A DNA stretch of 64,000 nucleotides, from NCBI RefSeq assembly GCF_000499845.2, contig NC_023757.2:43149956-43213955 (forward strand), read 5' to 3'. Position numbers and translations under genes: made by a program. Position 1 is the first letter of the stretch. Every line of letters starts with the position of its first letter. The notes beneath the pieces are model-generated. The model was not told the DNA's origin and ran no database searches. It was given only the letters and a program-made list of their open reading frames with translations. This DNA comes from Phaseolus vulgaris (Eukaryota; Streptophyta; Magnoliopsida; Fabales; Fabaceae). This document shows positions 13,465-25,169 of the stretch, piece after piece.

Positions 13465-13836
13465 AATTACTCTCTACACCCAATAAATTGTAATATGCAC
13501 CCAATTCTTATATGAATTGACAAAAATACCCTTATATGATATTTTTTTTCATAATATGTTCCTTGATTTGAATTTATGGAATAATTTTCTAAATTTTTGA
13601 ATCCGTTTTCCAAATATATCACATTTTGTTTTCCGAAATGTATTTTTTATTCAATAATTGCTTTTTCAAAATGAATTTTTTTTTTCCAATTCTATTTTAG
13701 AATTTTATTTTCAAAATATAAAAATCTATTTCAAATTTTCTTTTCCAAAATGTATCTTTTTGTGTTTAAGATTTTCAATTCCACAAGACAATTTTGAAAA
13801 TTTAGAAGTGGATGGGTTGGGTGCAGGAAGAATTAG
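13465..13836. mobile_element. Small inverted-repeat element, TTCTTCCTGCACCC family (degenerate)
   Basis: The left end reads CTCTCTACACCCAA and the right end, read in reverse complement, TTCTTCCTGCACCCAA, an imperfect terminal inverted repeat. Between them lies about 370 bp of AT-rich non-coding sequence with repeated TTTTCCAAAATG-like words. The termini resemble those of the elements at 13971-14398 and 34139-35937. No target duplication was established, so the ends are approximate. Confidence 0.45.
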
Positions 13837-13970
13837 CCTTTAATTTGTCAGAAAAAAAACATGTTTGAGGCCTTCAATACTTATATGAAAAGAACCCAAT
13901 GGACCAGAAAAATATAGCATCGACACAAGCCCAACAAAAACATATTACCATGTAGACTCTTTCTTCCTAC

Positions 13971-14398
13971 ACCTCCATACCTTTTTCTGCCACCCCCATA
14001 CTAAATGTGAAAATACCATTCTATCCTTTTTTTTCCACCCCTTGGATTTGAAATAATAAGCCTATCGATTATGTAATCCGGATATATTCTAGATTACATA
14101 ATCCGGAAGTCAATTTCATATTTAGAAAAGACTTCCGGATTATGTAATCCAGAAGCTAATAACACATCTGAAAAAAAAGCTTTCGGATTACATAATCCGG
14201 AAGCTAATCTTATGTATAGAAAAGACTTCCGGATTATGTAATCTGGAAGCTAATCACAAAAAGACTTCCGGATTACATAATCTGGAAGCTAATTTTGGAG
14301 ACTTCCAGATTATGTAATCCAGAATATTGAGAAGGATATTTTTGGAATATGAAAAACTTATGGGGGTGACACAAGAAGGTATGGACGTGCAGGAAGAA
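13971..14398. mobile_element. Non-coding inverted-repeat element with about 40-bp TIRs
   Basis: The left 40 bases (13971-14010, starting TTCTTCCTACACCTCC and ending CACCCCCATA) match the reverse complement of the right end (14359-14398) with about five mismatches by eye. The 428-bp unit has no coding capacity and looks like a MITE. Its interior is an array of short palindromes (separate entry). The termini match the 34139-35937 element. No clear target-site duplication was found, so the class is unknown. Confidence 0.65.
14062..14326. repeat. Array of palindromic CCGGATTATGTAATCC units
   Basis: The unit TTCCGGATTAYRTAATCYGGAAGC is repeated about seven to eight times in alternating orientation, separated by 12-30 bp spacers such as TAATCACAAAAAG. 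Each unit is itself close to a perfect palindrome (GGATTACATAATCC). The array fills the interior of the inverted-repeat element at 13971-14398. Confidence 0.75.
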
Positions 14399-14963
14399 GC
14401 ACCCTGTTATGTATCTTCACAGAATGTGCAATGGAAATACGTTTTCATTACGTAAATAAAAAGCATTTCATTAAAGTATGCAATAGAATGAATAGATATA
14501 TATATATATTTTAATTATGTTTATCAAATTTTTTGAACAAGTTTTTTCTACAAGGACTTCTAAAATAAAAAGAATAATAAAAAAGAGATGAATTTAAATA
14601 TTTGTCTCTCCTTACATAATAAAATTATATTCAGAAACTTTTTTTTTATCAGCAATAAAATAAATAAATAAATAAATAGGGACCACTTCAGGGGTGGTCC
14701 AACCCTTATACATAAATACCTGACAATAACTCCTATTAGAACGCCTGTCTACCAGTTTGTCAAATGGACTACCAGACCAACACTACCCAACATTACATAA
14801 TCAACCTCATACAATCCAAAGGATTTAAAACCCAACTAGAATATGGGAAATAAGAAAAACGAGATTTCGCATGAATCCAAGACCATACCTTAACTTGCAC
14901 TGAAGTGAACACCTCAGACACATCTGCCACTCCACTTTTAAAGATGACCGAGTTCCTAATATT

Positions 14964-15962
14964 CTAAATTTCGCTCACAATGCCAACCCAAATTGAACCC
15001 CAAACGTCGTTAACCGAAACAGAAGTCTGACTCATCCTGAATTGTGCCAAATTTGACTTAGGGTCCTTGTGAAAAACAAACGACACTCCAAGCCACTCAA
15101 AGCACAAACACCAGATACGCCAAGCAAACCTGCAAACAAAGAACAAGTGACACGACGACTCCTCCTCCTCCCCGCACAAACAACACAAGGAATTTTCCAC
15201 CGTCACTCCACGCCTTACCAAATTAACCCTTGAGGTAATCTTATTCTCCACCACCCTCCAAGCAGTGAACAAAGCAGAAGACAAGACTTTACACCTCCAC
15301 AACTTACTGTGCTTAGGAGAAAATTCCCCTCCTCTACCCCGCCTTACCTGAACATAGGCACAGTTGACTGAGAAAATTTGACTTTCCCCAACCTTCCTAA
15401 CCCAACAGTCTGCCTCCCCCAGAGTCAACTTCACCTCTTGCAATAACTGAACTAGTTGTTCCACCAAAGACTTCTCCCGGTCGAAAAAGGATCTGCACCA
15501 TTCCAGATTCCACACCCAAACACTATTATACCAATAACCAAGCTCAGCCACTTTTGCGTCTTTGGCTGAACTTATAGAGAAAAGTCTTGGAAAAACTCCC
15601 TTCAAATTACCGCAACCCAACCAATTTTCCTCCCAGAAAGATATCTCCTTACCGTCCCCCACTTTCCACTTAACCCCATCTTCAAAACTTCCGCCCCAAC
15701 CCTCTGAATTCCACACCTCCTTCAGATCTTTCCACCAGAGAGAACCCCTATTAGACCTACTATCTTCTCTCAGACTTCTCCAACCTCCGTACTTAGAAAC
15801 GAGGATCTCTTTCCACAAACCTCCATTATCCGTCCCCAGTCTCCAAATCCACTTTCCTAACAACGCCAAGTTAAAAATCCTAAGAGCAATGATTCCAAAG
15901 ACCTCCAAAATCCCGAGGCTCGCACTCCTTATCCCAAGAAGCCCAAGCAATCTTCCTTCCAT
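14964..15962 (-). pseudogene. LINE ORF2 C-terminal fragment (zf-RVT type)
   Basis: An open frame of 332 codons carries the C-terminal part of a plant LINE ORF2. It includes NLALLGKWIWRLGT, GLWKEILVSKYGGWRSL, WKVGDGKEISFWEENWLG and a Cys/His-rich zf-RVT-like region with CCLCGEEEESSCHLFFVC. The first 20-odd residues are out of frame: the conserved reading (IAWASWDKECEP) continues in the neighbouring frame near 15890-15960, showing a frameshift. Between this frame and the RT frame (15963-16234) there are further stops. Confidence 0.88.
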
Positions 15963-16234
15963 CAGAGCCCCACCCCCAAAGGAAATTCCTTTGGATCTGA
16001 ACTAACTTGTCAACCACCAAAGAATTTGATCAAACAAATTCTCCCTGCAATCGACAAGCACCTGCCTTACCACCTAGCTAGTTTACTCTGGACTTTCTCA
16101 ACCACCCCGTTCCAACAAGCGCCGCGCTTATGACACCCTCCTACTAGTAAACCCAAGTAAACAAAGGGAGTTACCATCACATTACAATTAAGAATAGCCG
16201 CGAAACGTTGTAGCGAGCTCGAATCCAACCCCAA

Positions 16235-17278
16235 TCAGCCCAATCTGCTTTTCAAGAAATTCACCTTAAGCCCAGAAGCAAGCTCAAAACAGAGCAAAAT
16301 CGCCTTAATGTTGAAGATACTTTTGGTGTTAGCTTCACAAAAGAATAAAGTATCATCAGCATATTGCAACATATTCACCTTCACTCTAGCTCTTCCGACC
16401 TCCAAACTATCAATCAAACTCTTCTCCTCTGCCATCCTAGAGACTCCAGCCAACCCTTCTGCTACTAAAAGGAAGAGAAACGGAGCTAGCGGATCACCCT
16501 GGCGAAGTCCCTTCCTAGGAGTAAATTCCCTAGTTGGGCTACCATTCACCAACACAGAAACTGAAGCAGATTCTAAGCAACATTTTATCCACCGAATCCA
16601 TTTAGCACAGAAACCCAACCAATCAAGCATATAATAAATAAAATCCCAACTAACCGAGTCATACGCCTTCTCATAGTCGACTTTGAAGAACACACAACTC
16701 TTCCTCTTTCTTTTATATTTCTCCAGCACCTCATTAGCTACTAACACACTGTCCAACAAACCCCTACCTTCAAGGAAAGCCGACTGTCTCATATCGATAA
16801 CTTTACTAATTACCTTTTTCAAGCGTAGAGACAATGCTTTTGAGATAATTTTATACAGACAACCCACTAACGAGATAGGTCTGAATTCGCCGAGTTGCTG
16901 AGGGTTTTCTACTTTCGGGACAAGACAGAGAAAAGAAGCGTTTGAACCCCTAGGCCAATGACTTTTGGAGGCGAAATCCTTCACTGCTGACACCACATCC
17001 AACTTTAAAATTTCCCAGCAGAACTTTAAGAAACCAAAATTGAATCCGTCAGGACCAGGACTCTTTGAACTGTCACAATTCCACACCGCAACTCTTATTT
17101 CTTCTTCAGTGAAGTCACCAACCAACAACTCGTTATCAGCTTCAGAAATAGAATTAAACATTACATTGTCCAATCTAACCGTACAAGCTTCGTTCCTGAC
17201 GAACCTGTCTTCGAAGTAATCCCTGACTTTGTCCTTGATTACAACCTTATCCTCGCACCACCTTCCATAAAAAAACAA
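16235..17278 (-). pseudogene. LINE reverse transcriptase domain fragment
   Basis: An open frame of about 347 codons covers the reverse transcriptase core. Visible blocks are SPGPDGFNFGFLK, FRPISLVGCLYKIISKALS, RQSAFLEGRGLLDSVLVANE, the catalytic Asp in VDYEKAYDSV, the GLRQGDPLAPFLFLL block and the catalytic MLQYADDTLFF (YADD) box. The frame ends at a stop just after the RT core (FLKSRLG). Family knowledge says the full ORF2 would start with an endonuclease, which is absent. It lies inside the LINE at 14639-17312 and is a non-functional remnant. Confidence 0.92.
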
Positions 17279-17312
17279 CCCATGTAACTCATTCCTCGCC
17301 CTTCTCCAATTT

Positions 17313-18650
17313 ACAACTTATATAAATATCATAATACCACTTTCTATCGAAAACTTTAATTTCAACCTAATGAATTTATGAGTTTTCTTTTTTATATCTT
17401 GTTTAATTTTTTTCTTTTTAGAATTATGTATCTCAATATATGTATGTGGTACATAAGATATAAAAAAAATAAAAATTGTATTAATTTATATTTGAAAAAC
17501 TAAAGTATTATTGTAAAGATATAAAGATTTGAGTAAAAAAGAATGTATTTTGAATTTAAAAGGATGGGAATAGGACGTAGCCTGATTGGGATTTTTTCAA
17601 TTCGCTCAATTCATGTAAAGCTATGAATCAAAGTGAAATGTCAACCTTCTCAGATATAAGTAAAAGAGAGAGAGTTGGAGAAATAATTGTACAAATTGTT
17701 AATTCTGGGTATTCTATTGGCTTTTCCATAGGTGAATAGCTCTCACTTTGCTTACGTTAAGTTCGCAATCCCAATATTCAATACCAACTTCTTATTTTTG
17801 CATGCCCCTTCTCACACGTTAGGGGACAAACACAAATATTAAACATTATTCTCATTCTAAAGGAGCAATAGTTTTTCTTCTTAAATATATTTTTCGTCTT
17901 ATTTAAATGTAAAATTTGTTTTTATTTTTAATTTAAATTTTAGATTTTCTAATATTTGTAATAAATAAAATGGTTGAAATGGACTTTGTGAGAATTTTTA
18001 CGTGTTAAAACAAATTTTTAATGTAGATTAAAATATTTTATATTCATTCATCGCTAACATGAATTATAATAAGTCAAATTAGTTGTTTTTCTTTCTTAAA
18101 TAATACTAGATTTAGGTATTTTTTATATTTTTAAAAATTTAAATATAAAGAGCAGTTCGAAGTTCACAGAGGATTTTTCAAGAAGAAAAAGTGATATCAG
18201 ATAATGTGGTGGGCACTGATATTTGGTTTTTGTAAGAAGTTGGAACTGAACATGCTGGGAATATAGGGCAAAACTTTTATACAATATATTCCTAGTTTTG
18301 AGATGTAAATGCATTATATTATGTACTTCCGTGTGTTCATCATAAACTCCAAGTAGTTGGGTAGTAGAAGAAAAAATAAAAGATAAATGACAAAGTCAAC
18401 TAATAAAAGGCATACTAAATTTTGCTAATGGCCAAATACACTCGTCTTAACCAACTATATCAGTACGATCACCTGCTGCAGCATCTCAATGGCCTTTCAA
18501 ACTGTTCAAAGGATATTATTTTTTTTGAAAATTCAAATGATATCTTCACCACTTGCTTGTTTCCCCTATTGTTTTTATGCTATAGTTTGACTTGTCCTCA
18601 CCATTTATCAAAATTCAACTTGTTTTGATTTCCCATTATTTTATGGAATT
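17313..18650. other. AT-rich intergenic DNA upstream of the NRT3-like gene
   Basis: Holds the flank of the LINE insertion and the upstream region of the nitrate-transport accessory gene. No coding sequence, RNA gene or transposon terminus was recognised. Confidence 0.45.
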
Positions 18651-18656
18651 GGGTTT

Positions 18657-18664
18657 TATATAAA
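18657..18664 (+). promoter_or_regulatory. TATA box of the NRT3.1-like gene
   Basis: TATATAAA followed by GGC, 124 bp before the ATG. It predicts a start site near 18690 and a leader of about 100 bases, consistent with a compact plant promoter. Confidence 0.6.
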
Positions 18665-18787
18665 GGCTTTCAAGTCAGTTCATCCCCACACATTCTAAGA
18701 ATATCTCTCCAATATTTCTTAGCTCTTCTCTCAAGTCCCAACTCTCTACACTATCAGAAAAGCTTGTTTGTGGAAACTCAGAAAAAA

Positions 18788-19582
18788 ATGGCAGCACATG
18801 GGCTTGTGGTAGCATCACTTCTAATTTTCTGTTTGGCTGGAAGTTGCTATGGAAAGGTTCACTTTTCTTCCCTCAAAAACACCCTTGATGTCACAGCTTC
18901 CCCCAAGCAGGGACAAGGTCAGTAAAATCATCCCTTCTCAGATACCCCCCACCATCAAACTATATGTTTTTATCAAGAAAAACTTTCAAATTGTTAAATT
19001 TCATTCCTTTATGGATTTTACGAATTGGGTTGTGAAATTCACTCTCCTTTATGTTAAACTCAATCTGACGGTGTTAATCATTATACAGTTCTGGAGGCTG
19101 GAACAGACAAAATCACCGTGACATGGGCTCTGAACAAGACCGTATCAACTGGAGCAGACTCTGCCTACAAAACCATTAAGGTGAAGCTGTGCTACGCGCC
19201 CATTAGCCAAAAGGACCGCGCGTGGAGAAAGACCGAGGAGGAGCTCTCCAGGGACAAGACATGCCAGCACAAGATCGTGGCCAAACCCTACGACGCTTCC
19301 AACAAAACCGTGCAGAGGTTCGAGTGGGTGATCGAGAAGGACATACCCAAAGCCACGTACTTCGTACGCGCCTACGCGTTTAACTCTAACGACGAGGAAG
19401 TGGCTTTTGGGCAGACGACGGACGCGAAGAAGAGCAGCAACTTGTTTGATATCAACTCAATCAGCGGGCGCCACGCGTCCCTTGATATCTGCTCCATTTG
19501 CTTCAGTGCTTTCTCCGTCGTGTCTCTCTTTGTGTTCTTCTATATTGAGAAGCGACAGGGAAAGGCTTCTTCCCGGAAGTGA
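18788..19582 (+). CDS. NRT3.1: NRT3.1/NAR2-type high-affinity nitrate transport accessory protein
   Basis: Two exons, 18788-18917 and 19089-19582, joined by a 171-bp GT-AG intron in phase 1, encode 207 residues, the usual size for NAR2/NRT3 proteins (about 200-210). The start ATG gives a hydrophobic signal peptide (residues 1-22, ending SCYG) followed by KVHFSSLKNTLDVTASPKQGQ. The second exon continues VLEAGTDKITVTW, then KVKLCYAPISQKDRAWRK and FVRAYAFNSNDEEVAFGQT. A single C-terminal transmembrane helix (about 177-197) and a basic tail follow. In this family the protein is a plasma-membrane partner that stabilises NRT2 high-affinity nitrate transporters and is usually nitrate-induced in roots. 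No NRT2 gene is present in the window. All key features look intact. Confidence 0.95.
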
Positions 19583-20313
19583 TTGAGTCAACACACACAC
19601 ACGAGAAAAACGTGTCAGGTTTACATATTTCATCGTGGTCATTAATAAATCGTGAGGGACCTGTTTTTCCCTCTCAATAGTCAGTTATCTTTAGTGCAAC
19701 TAAGTTTCACCACAATGAGGAGCGTGATTCCCCCTAAGCTTGTAATATGAAGAAGAGGGCATGATCATTTTATGTATGTGATTAGGATATGGTCATTTTA
19801 GTAGCATACTACCAAAGTAAAAAAAATAATGAAAGTCAAATTACATGGCCCCAGAGTTAGACTTTACTCTTTTTTTTTAAGTATTATGTGAAGTAAGTAG
19901 GGTGAGAAGTTACATAGGAAGCAGTCAAATTTGCAGTTTCATTGTACAAAAGTACTAAAAAAGTATAACTATTACAGTAAGTTAAAGGGATTTTCACTTT
20001 ACTTCATCGAGAAAAACATCCTAATAGTTATACAAAAGCAATAAAAAATTTCATAGATAAATCATTTATGAGGAAAGCTCCAGCGTTTGTTCATGCTTTT
20101 AGAATCTTTGTCTGTTCCAGAAGGGAGGGAAACACTCAAGTAGAACGTGGTTGATGGGTGAACTTTCTATGAGGTTAGCTAACTCAGCCAAGTAATTCCA
20201 CTTCCGTTACTTAGAAAGTTAATTCCACGTGGATTGAATTGGATTTGCGCGAGGACCACAGTATTCTCCACTATCAATAAATGATTAGGTGTCTCACAAA
20301 CATCAACATCTTG
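19583..20313. other. Intergenic space between convergent genes
   Basis: Contains the 3' flank of the NRT3.1-like gene (plus strand) and of the metallophosphoesterase gene (minus strand). No further gene or transposon end was recognised. Confidence 0.5.
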
Positions 20314-21291
20314 TCATCTCAAATCTGCTGAAGAGTGAAAATAAATGTCTGTACTTAGCATTCTGCCCGTACCATAAAGTGATATTCTGTCGTCAAAAAC
20401 TTCAGCATATCCAAACGCGTCCGTTCCAGCTGGACATTCCAGGGCAGCTTCAATAACTCTATGGTGAATTCCATGGGAATCGATGGAATATCCTCCTTTG
20501 TGATCATGTCCAGATAGACACAACTTCACACAAGTGTATCTGTGTATCAAATTCATCACTTCATCATAATTCCATAACAATGCCTCATTGGATGATGCAA
20601 CAGGATCTAGAGGCATATGGCAACATATCACTACCTTCTGTTCCAATTTTGTTGCTTCCTGAAGAACACTACTCAACCATTCCATTTGTTCCTTTCCAAC
20701 AGCCCCATTGAACATAAGAAACCTTCTTTCAAGGCCCACCAAACCTGTTGGACTGTTCTTGTCATCGTTCGGATTCTTTTGCCGCAGGAATTTCAAGGCC
20801 TCCAACGTTTTTGGATGATCTTGAGGCCAGCCAATTGCACTTATGTCATAGCCATCAAGGACTACAAATCTATATTCTGGAACTGGCGAGAAGTCATAGT
20901 AAGCATGGCTTCCAAAACTCTGGATCTTCAATAATGGAAGCAACTTACTCCGAGGCAGATTGTAAAGGCAGTGATTGCCAATCAAATGATACACCGGTCC
21001 ATTGAACATCTCAAATTCATCCACAATTTTCTTTACAGTGCTAAGAGATTGATCTTTTGGACAGTATCCATCAACAATATCTCCCAAATTTATCACAAAC
21101 TTGTGTTTCTTATTAGCATTCCATTCTTTTACTGCTCTCTGTAACACAAGAATGCTGTGCCTATAGTAACGTGGAACACCAAGAAATGACCTACCATCAG
21201 GAATGTCAGCATACTGCACGTCAGATATCAATCCAAAAGAAAATAGAGGCTGTTTCCCCTTTGCGGCAACCAGTCCGTTAGTAGAACCCAT
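20314..21291 (-). CDS. Mn-dependent ADP-ribose/CDP-alcohol diphosphatase-like metallophosphoesterase
   Basis: A complete uninterrupted frame of 325 residues. Calcineurin-like metallophosphoesterase motifs occur in order: ISDVQYAD (Asp24 region), LGDIVDG (70-75), IGNHC (about 104-108), CCHMPLD (about 228) and SGHDHKGG (about 262). These supply the ligands of a dinuclear metal centre. Length and the C-terminal ECPAGTDAFGYAEVFDDRISLYGTGRM region, quoted here only to locate it near residues 285-310, match ADPRibase-Mn proteins. That family hydrolyses ADP-ribose, CDP-choline and related nucleotide diphosphates in the cytosol. No signal peptide is present. The coding region has no intron; a pyrimidine-rich leader and possible 5'-UTR splice donor lie near 22330-22345, but whether a leader intron exists cannot be decided here. 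Confidence 0.93.
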   Translation of the reverse strand: MGSTNGLVAAKGKQPLFSFGLISDVQYADIPDGRSFLGVPRYYRHSILVLQRAVKEWNANKKHKFVINLGDIVDGYCPKDQSLSTVKKIVDEFEMFNGPVYHLIGNHCLYNLPRSKLLPLLKIQSFGSHAYYDFSPVPEYRFVVLDGYDISAIGWPQDHPKTLEALKFLRQKNPNDDKNSPTGLVGLERRFLMFNGAVGKEQMEWLSSVLQEATKLEQKVVICCHMPLDPVASSNEALLWNYDEVMNLIHRYTCVKLCLSGHDHKGGYSIDSHGIHHRVIEAALECPAGTDAFGYAEVFDDRISLYGTGRMLSTDIYFHSSADLR

Positions 21292-23244
21292 AGTGTATGT
21301 TTATACTCTCCACCACAGGCTCCTATCGAAGATACAGCATAAATAATTTCATCAAAATAGGATTTTCGATCCACAGTATACGATGAAGTAATGAGTATGC
21401 ATAATCTCAAATAGAAAATTCATTTCATATGCAAAACCTTTTTGAAATGATATTAATTTAACAACTTTAATCATTTACAAGATACTACTTTTGATAGGAT
21501 TTGCAAATCAAGTGTCAAAGGGGATACAGAAACCAATCATCTCAACCTGTTAGTAAACTGGTCTATGATTAGCCCTTTAAGTTTCAAATTTTCTTGGTAT
21601 TAGATATTATATCAGTGTCAGAAAATTCGCAATGATGGAGTGAAACTATAGAAAGAAACACAATCAACCATAAATCTTGATTTGCTAACATGACCTGCCT
21701 TAAAAGGGTCTGGAATTTCCTAAAAGGAAAAAACAAGATTCCTCAACTCTATATGTTCACACTCGAATTTTAAAATCTATCACCCTTCATCCTATTTTCT
21801 CTCTCTCTCTCTCTCTGTTTTGTCACAAGGTGTATACAGTCTAAAGAGCCTGAAAAAAATATCATTTTTCATCATTCCCTCTATACAAGCCCACCGGTTT
21901 GAGACAAGAGCAAATGCAATCTCAAATTCAGGCATAATAAGTACAGATGCACCCTCTGGCAACAAGTTTCAGAACCATAGAAAAAGAAGAAGAGATATGG
22001 TCTAAACAGATCATAGTGTAGAAGCTAAAAAAAAAAAACAAACAGAGAAATTGGTTTAACCCGATAACACACTCGGTTTTTATGATCTCACATTACAGAT
22101 TCCATATAGTCACCTAAAGAATTGTAATTGTATGTATATGAATACAACAGGCAATGTAACAGAAGAAATGACCAAAATGGAATGGAGCCCCCGAAATATT
22201 TTGATGTTAACTTTGTATAAATAGCCCATTTTGCAGGTAAGATACGTGAAGAAGATGAGAAATATGCATTAGAAGAAGAAAATAAGAGCGAAAGAAATGG
22301 TTTGAAATGAAGAGAAGAGAAGAGAGGGAGCGTACTTGAGATAGGAAGGGGAAAAAGTGAAAGAGAGGTAGTAGGATGGAATGTGGAGGTTGGAGAGATT
22401 GTTTGGAAGTGAAATGAAGGAAGAAGATCGGAAGTCCTAACTCTCTGGGGTGTGAAAAGAGAGAGACAGAGTCAAGAACTCGCGTTATTGGAAATCGGAA
22501 AGTTAATGCAATATAAGGGCTACAATTGTCGTTTGCAGTTGTCACAAACACGGGACTGCCACCGTTTCCACCTCTCTCTCTCTTCTTCTCTCCCAACCCA
22601 TTCATGCCACCTCTCCTCCTAACTATAAAATCTAATATTACCAAATACTTACATTATTTTATTTCTAATTATAGTTCCTAAAACCTATTGTTACCTATTC
22701 TTCAACTCACATATTATATATTATCACGTTTATCACATTCAAAACTCAATTTTTAAATATTTCTTTTTTAATTATAAAACTACAAAATGTGTTTCATTTA
22801 TAAATTATAACTTCGACATATTTATATTTTTTTAAATAAAAACATAATAGTTGTGTTAATAAAACAATTTCTCGTCAGGATTTCACAACAACCTATTTTC
22901 CTAGTTTATTTATTTTATTCATGTAAATAAATAATACTGTATATCCCTCTAATTAATTACCTATATTTACTTAGAGTGTCTTGAAAAGGTAGTTGCCAAT
23001 TTTTCACCATCATTTTTTCAAATAAAATTTTCAAAATAGGATACATCCAATAAAAATGAAAATAAATTATTTTTTAAATTATATTTATTTTAAAAATAAA
23101 GGAAAATTTTTGAATTTCATTTTGAATTAAAAATTATAATTTCATTATCTTTGATAAGGATGTTTCTACCATTATCATCACAATTTTTGTTTATATCATT
23201 ATCATTACCATAATATCAACACTACCATTGTTGTAATTATTTAT
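21292..23244. other. Leader and promoter region of the metallophosphoesterase gene, then AT-rich DNA
   Basis: On the minus strand, 22320-22600 is strongly pyrimidine-rich (CTCTCTCTCTTCTTCTCTC), a likely start-site region. A GTACGC donor-like site near 22335 could begin a leader intron ending close to the ATG at 21291. A short CT microsatellite sits at about 21796-21817. The 145-codon frame at 22207-22644 has no family resemblance and is not called. Confidence 0.4.
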
Positions 23245-23245
23245 A

Positions 23246-23280
23246 TTCTTCTTCTTCTTCTTCTTCTTCTTCTTCTTCTT

Positions 23281-23347
<67 letters not shown>
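23246..23347. repeat. Compound (TTC)n-(ATT)n microsatellite
   Basis: About 22 TTC/CTT units up to 23310 pass directly into about 12 ATT units. It is a perfect trinucleotide compound repeat of about 100 bp, expected to be length-polymorphic. Confidence 0.97.
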
Positions 23348-23349
<2 letters not shown>

Positions 23350-23656
23350 CTAATTTGTACAAACACTGTCATAGTCATAACACTATTATTTGTATAGTTA
23401 TCCCTGTTATCAGATTTATTATTAGTTTTAGTACTACTACTATTTCATATTTCCTCTTTCCTCATTGTTACACTCTATTGTTTTCACTTCTATTATTATC
23501 AACAGCTTAATATTATTATTACTATTATTGTCACCACATAAACATTCTCTTAAACTAATCTTAACAAGATATAAATATTTTAAATTGGTTTATTTTAAAA
23601 CTAAAAATTAGAAAAATGTAGTTTTCAAAATTAAAAATTACCCAAAAATATGTTTT

Positions 23657-24051
23657 CACTACAAGAAAATCATGAAATAGAAATCAATTTGTAGAAACCA
23701 AAATAATTAGTTGCAATAGTAACTAAATTAGAGACCATTTTAGAAACTAAAAAAAAAATTAGTTTCTAAATTAGTTTATGTTATTTTCTATTATTATTAA
23801 ATAGTTTCTAAGTTGGTATCTAATTAACAACCAAGATTTTTGCTACCAAATTTAGAAACTAAATAATTGGTAGTTAAACCTTAGTTACTAATTAGATACC
23901 AATTTAGAAACTATTTAATAATAATACAAAATAATATAAATTAATTTAGAAATCAATTTTTTTTTTAAAATGGTCTCTATTTTAATTTCTATTATAACTA
24001 ATTATTTTGATCAGTAAAAATTGATTTCTATTTCATAATTTTTTTTTAGTA
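23657..24051. mobile_element. Small non-autonomous CACTA-type element (MITE)
   Basis: Starts CACTACAAGAAAATCATGAA and ends with the inverted counterpart TTCATAATTTTTTTTTAGTA, whose last G has apparently become A. TTT flanks both sides (23654-23656 and 24052-24054), fitting the 3-bp duplication of CACTA elements. The unit is a long imperfect hairpin built from repeated TTTCTAAATTGGT-like words and has no coding capacity. Confidence 0.8.
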
Positions 24052-24971
24052 TTTAATATATTTTTGAAAACTAAAAGTATTTATAGGCACTACAATCTTT
24101 TAAAACTTACACTTTAAACCATATTAAATGAAGCTTTATAGTTTTTAGGTTTTGGATATAAAAGGTAGAATAATTTTCTATATTGATTTTTTTTAATATA
24201 ATTTTAACTCATAACAGAATTTTAGGTTTATTTGCTCTCTAATCAAACATCAGGTAAACAACAAGTAATATTAGATTAATTTATCTTTCAACTCTGGCAA
24301 AGATGTTAATGTAAACAAGAAAAATGTTACAGACCACATGTATCCAATATTGTGGGATTACACCGGATGAAATTAGAACTTAATTTGAATTTAAATTTAT
24401 GACTTGATCTAAATTAATTGAGATGAAATTTTAATTAATTGCAATGGTAAATAGTGTAGTGCATGCAGAGCATGATTGTTGGCAGATATTGGTTTGTAGA
24501 TACTGACAAATACAGACACCTCTTAAAAGAAAGGGAACCTGCGTTGCAACGTGCTTCCAACTTCTAAACACGCACTACATTATCGATTACTATAATATAT
24601 TTATTTTATTATTTTAGTTTCTAATTTTTTATTATTATAATGTAAAATTTACTATTTAATTTTTTGTATTGAGATTTCATTGTTAAATGATAACCTGACA
24701 AATAAAGTGTCACCTCATAAAGATATATAATTACATATTAAAGAGATATGCAACATTTTACATGCTAAATTATCGCTTTAAGAAATAAGACATTAGCCTT
24801 AAAATAATGGTGAATGGTGTGTGTTGTGAAAAGTGCATGATGGTGTAGTGACATATAATGACAATATTCAGTTGTGTAAAATAGTGCAAGCAAAACAACA
24901 ATAATTTAGTGGAGACGCATGAAATCCAATGTGAATTTAGAGTGAAATTTATGTGAAAATTTATTTAAAGT
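24052..24971. other. AT-rich intergenic DNA between two CACTA-type elements
   Basis: About 900 bp without recognisable coding sequence or repeat structure; it forms the left flank of the large CACTA element. Confidence 0.45.
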
Positions 24972-25064
24972 CACTAGTACAGAAATGTAAAACAATGATC
25001 CTTTATTTAGTGCGGCTTAGTGTTTAAACGCATTTATAAAAAACGCGGTGACATTTTTGAAATT

Positions 25065-25169
25065 AAATTGTTTTACAAATGCGGTTGTAGGGTAAGACCG
25101 CATTTGTAAATCAATTCAAATGATTTACAAATGCGGTCTTACCCTACAACCGCATTTGTAAAACAATTT
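25065..25169. repeat. Perfect 49-bp inverted repeat in the CACTA left subterminal region
   Basis: Arms 25065-25113 and 25121-25169 are exact reverse complements by eye, separated by a 7-base loop (ATTCAAA). Each arm contains two oppositely oriented TTTACAAATGCGGT words around TTGTAGGGTAA. The RNA or single strand would fold into a very stable hairpin. Confidence 0.93.

Larger units (their letters stand above)
14639..17312 (-). mobile_element. LINE (non-LTR retrotransposon), 5'-truncated and broken
   Basis: On the minus strand, reverse transcriptase sequence is followed by a zf-RVT-type C-terminal region and then a 3' end with a (TAAA)n run and a terminal poly-A (seen as T's at 14639-14647). 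Homology starts abruptly near 17312 at NWRRARNELHG. The upstream endonuclease domain and ORF1 are therefore missing, as expected from incomplete reverse transcription. Stops and at least one frameshift separate the two large open frames. No convincing target-site duplication was identified. Confidence 0.9.

Noticed and set aside
14062..14326. CRISPR-like regular repeat array
   Set aside because: Repeats are palindromic and alternate in orientation, spacers are short and unequal, there are no cas genes and the DNA is plant nuclear.
15562..16005. 147-codon plus-strand open frame
   Set aside because: Antisense shadow of the LINE ORF2 C-terminal fragment.
22207..22644. 145-codon minus-strand open frame
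   Set aside because: Lies in the pyrimidine-rich leader/promoter of the metallophosphoesterase gene; low-complexity and without homology.
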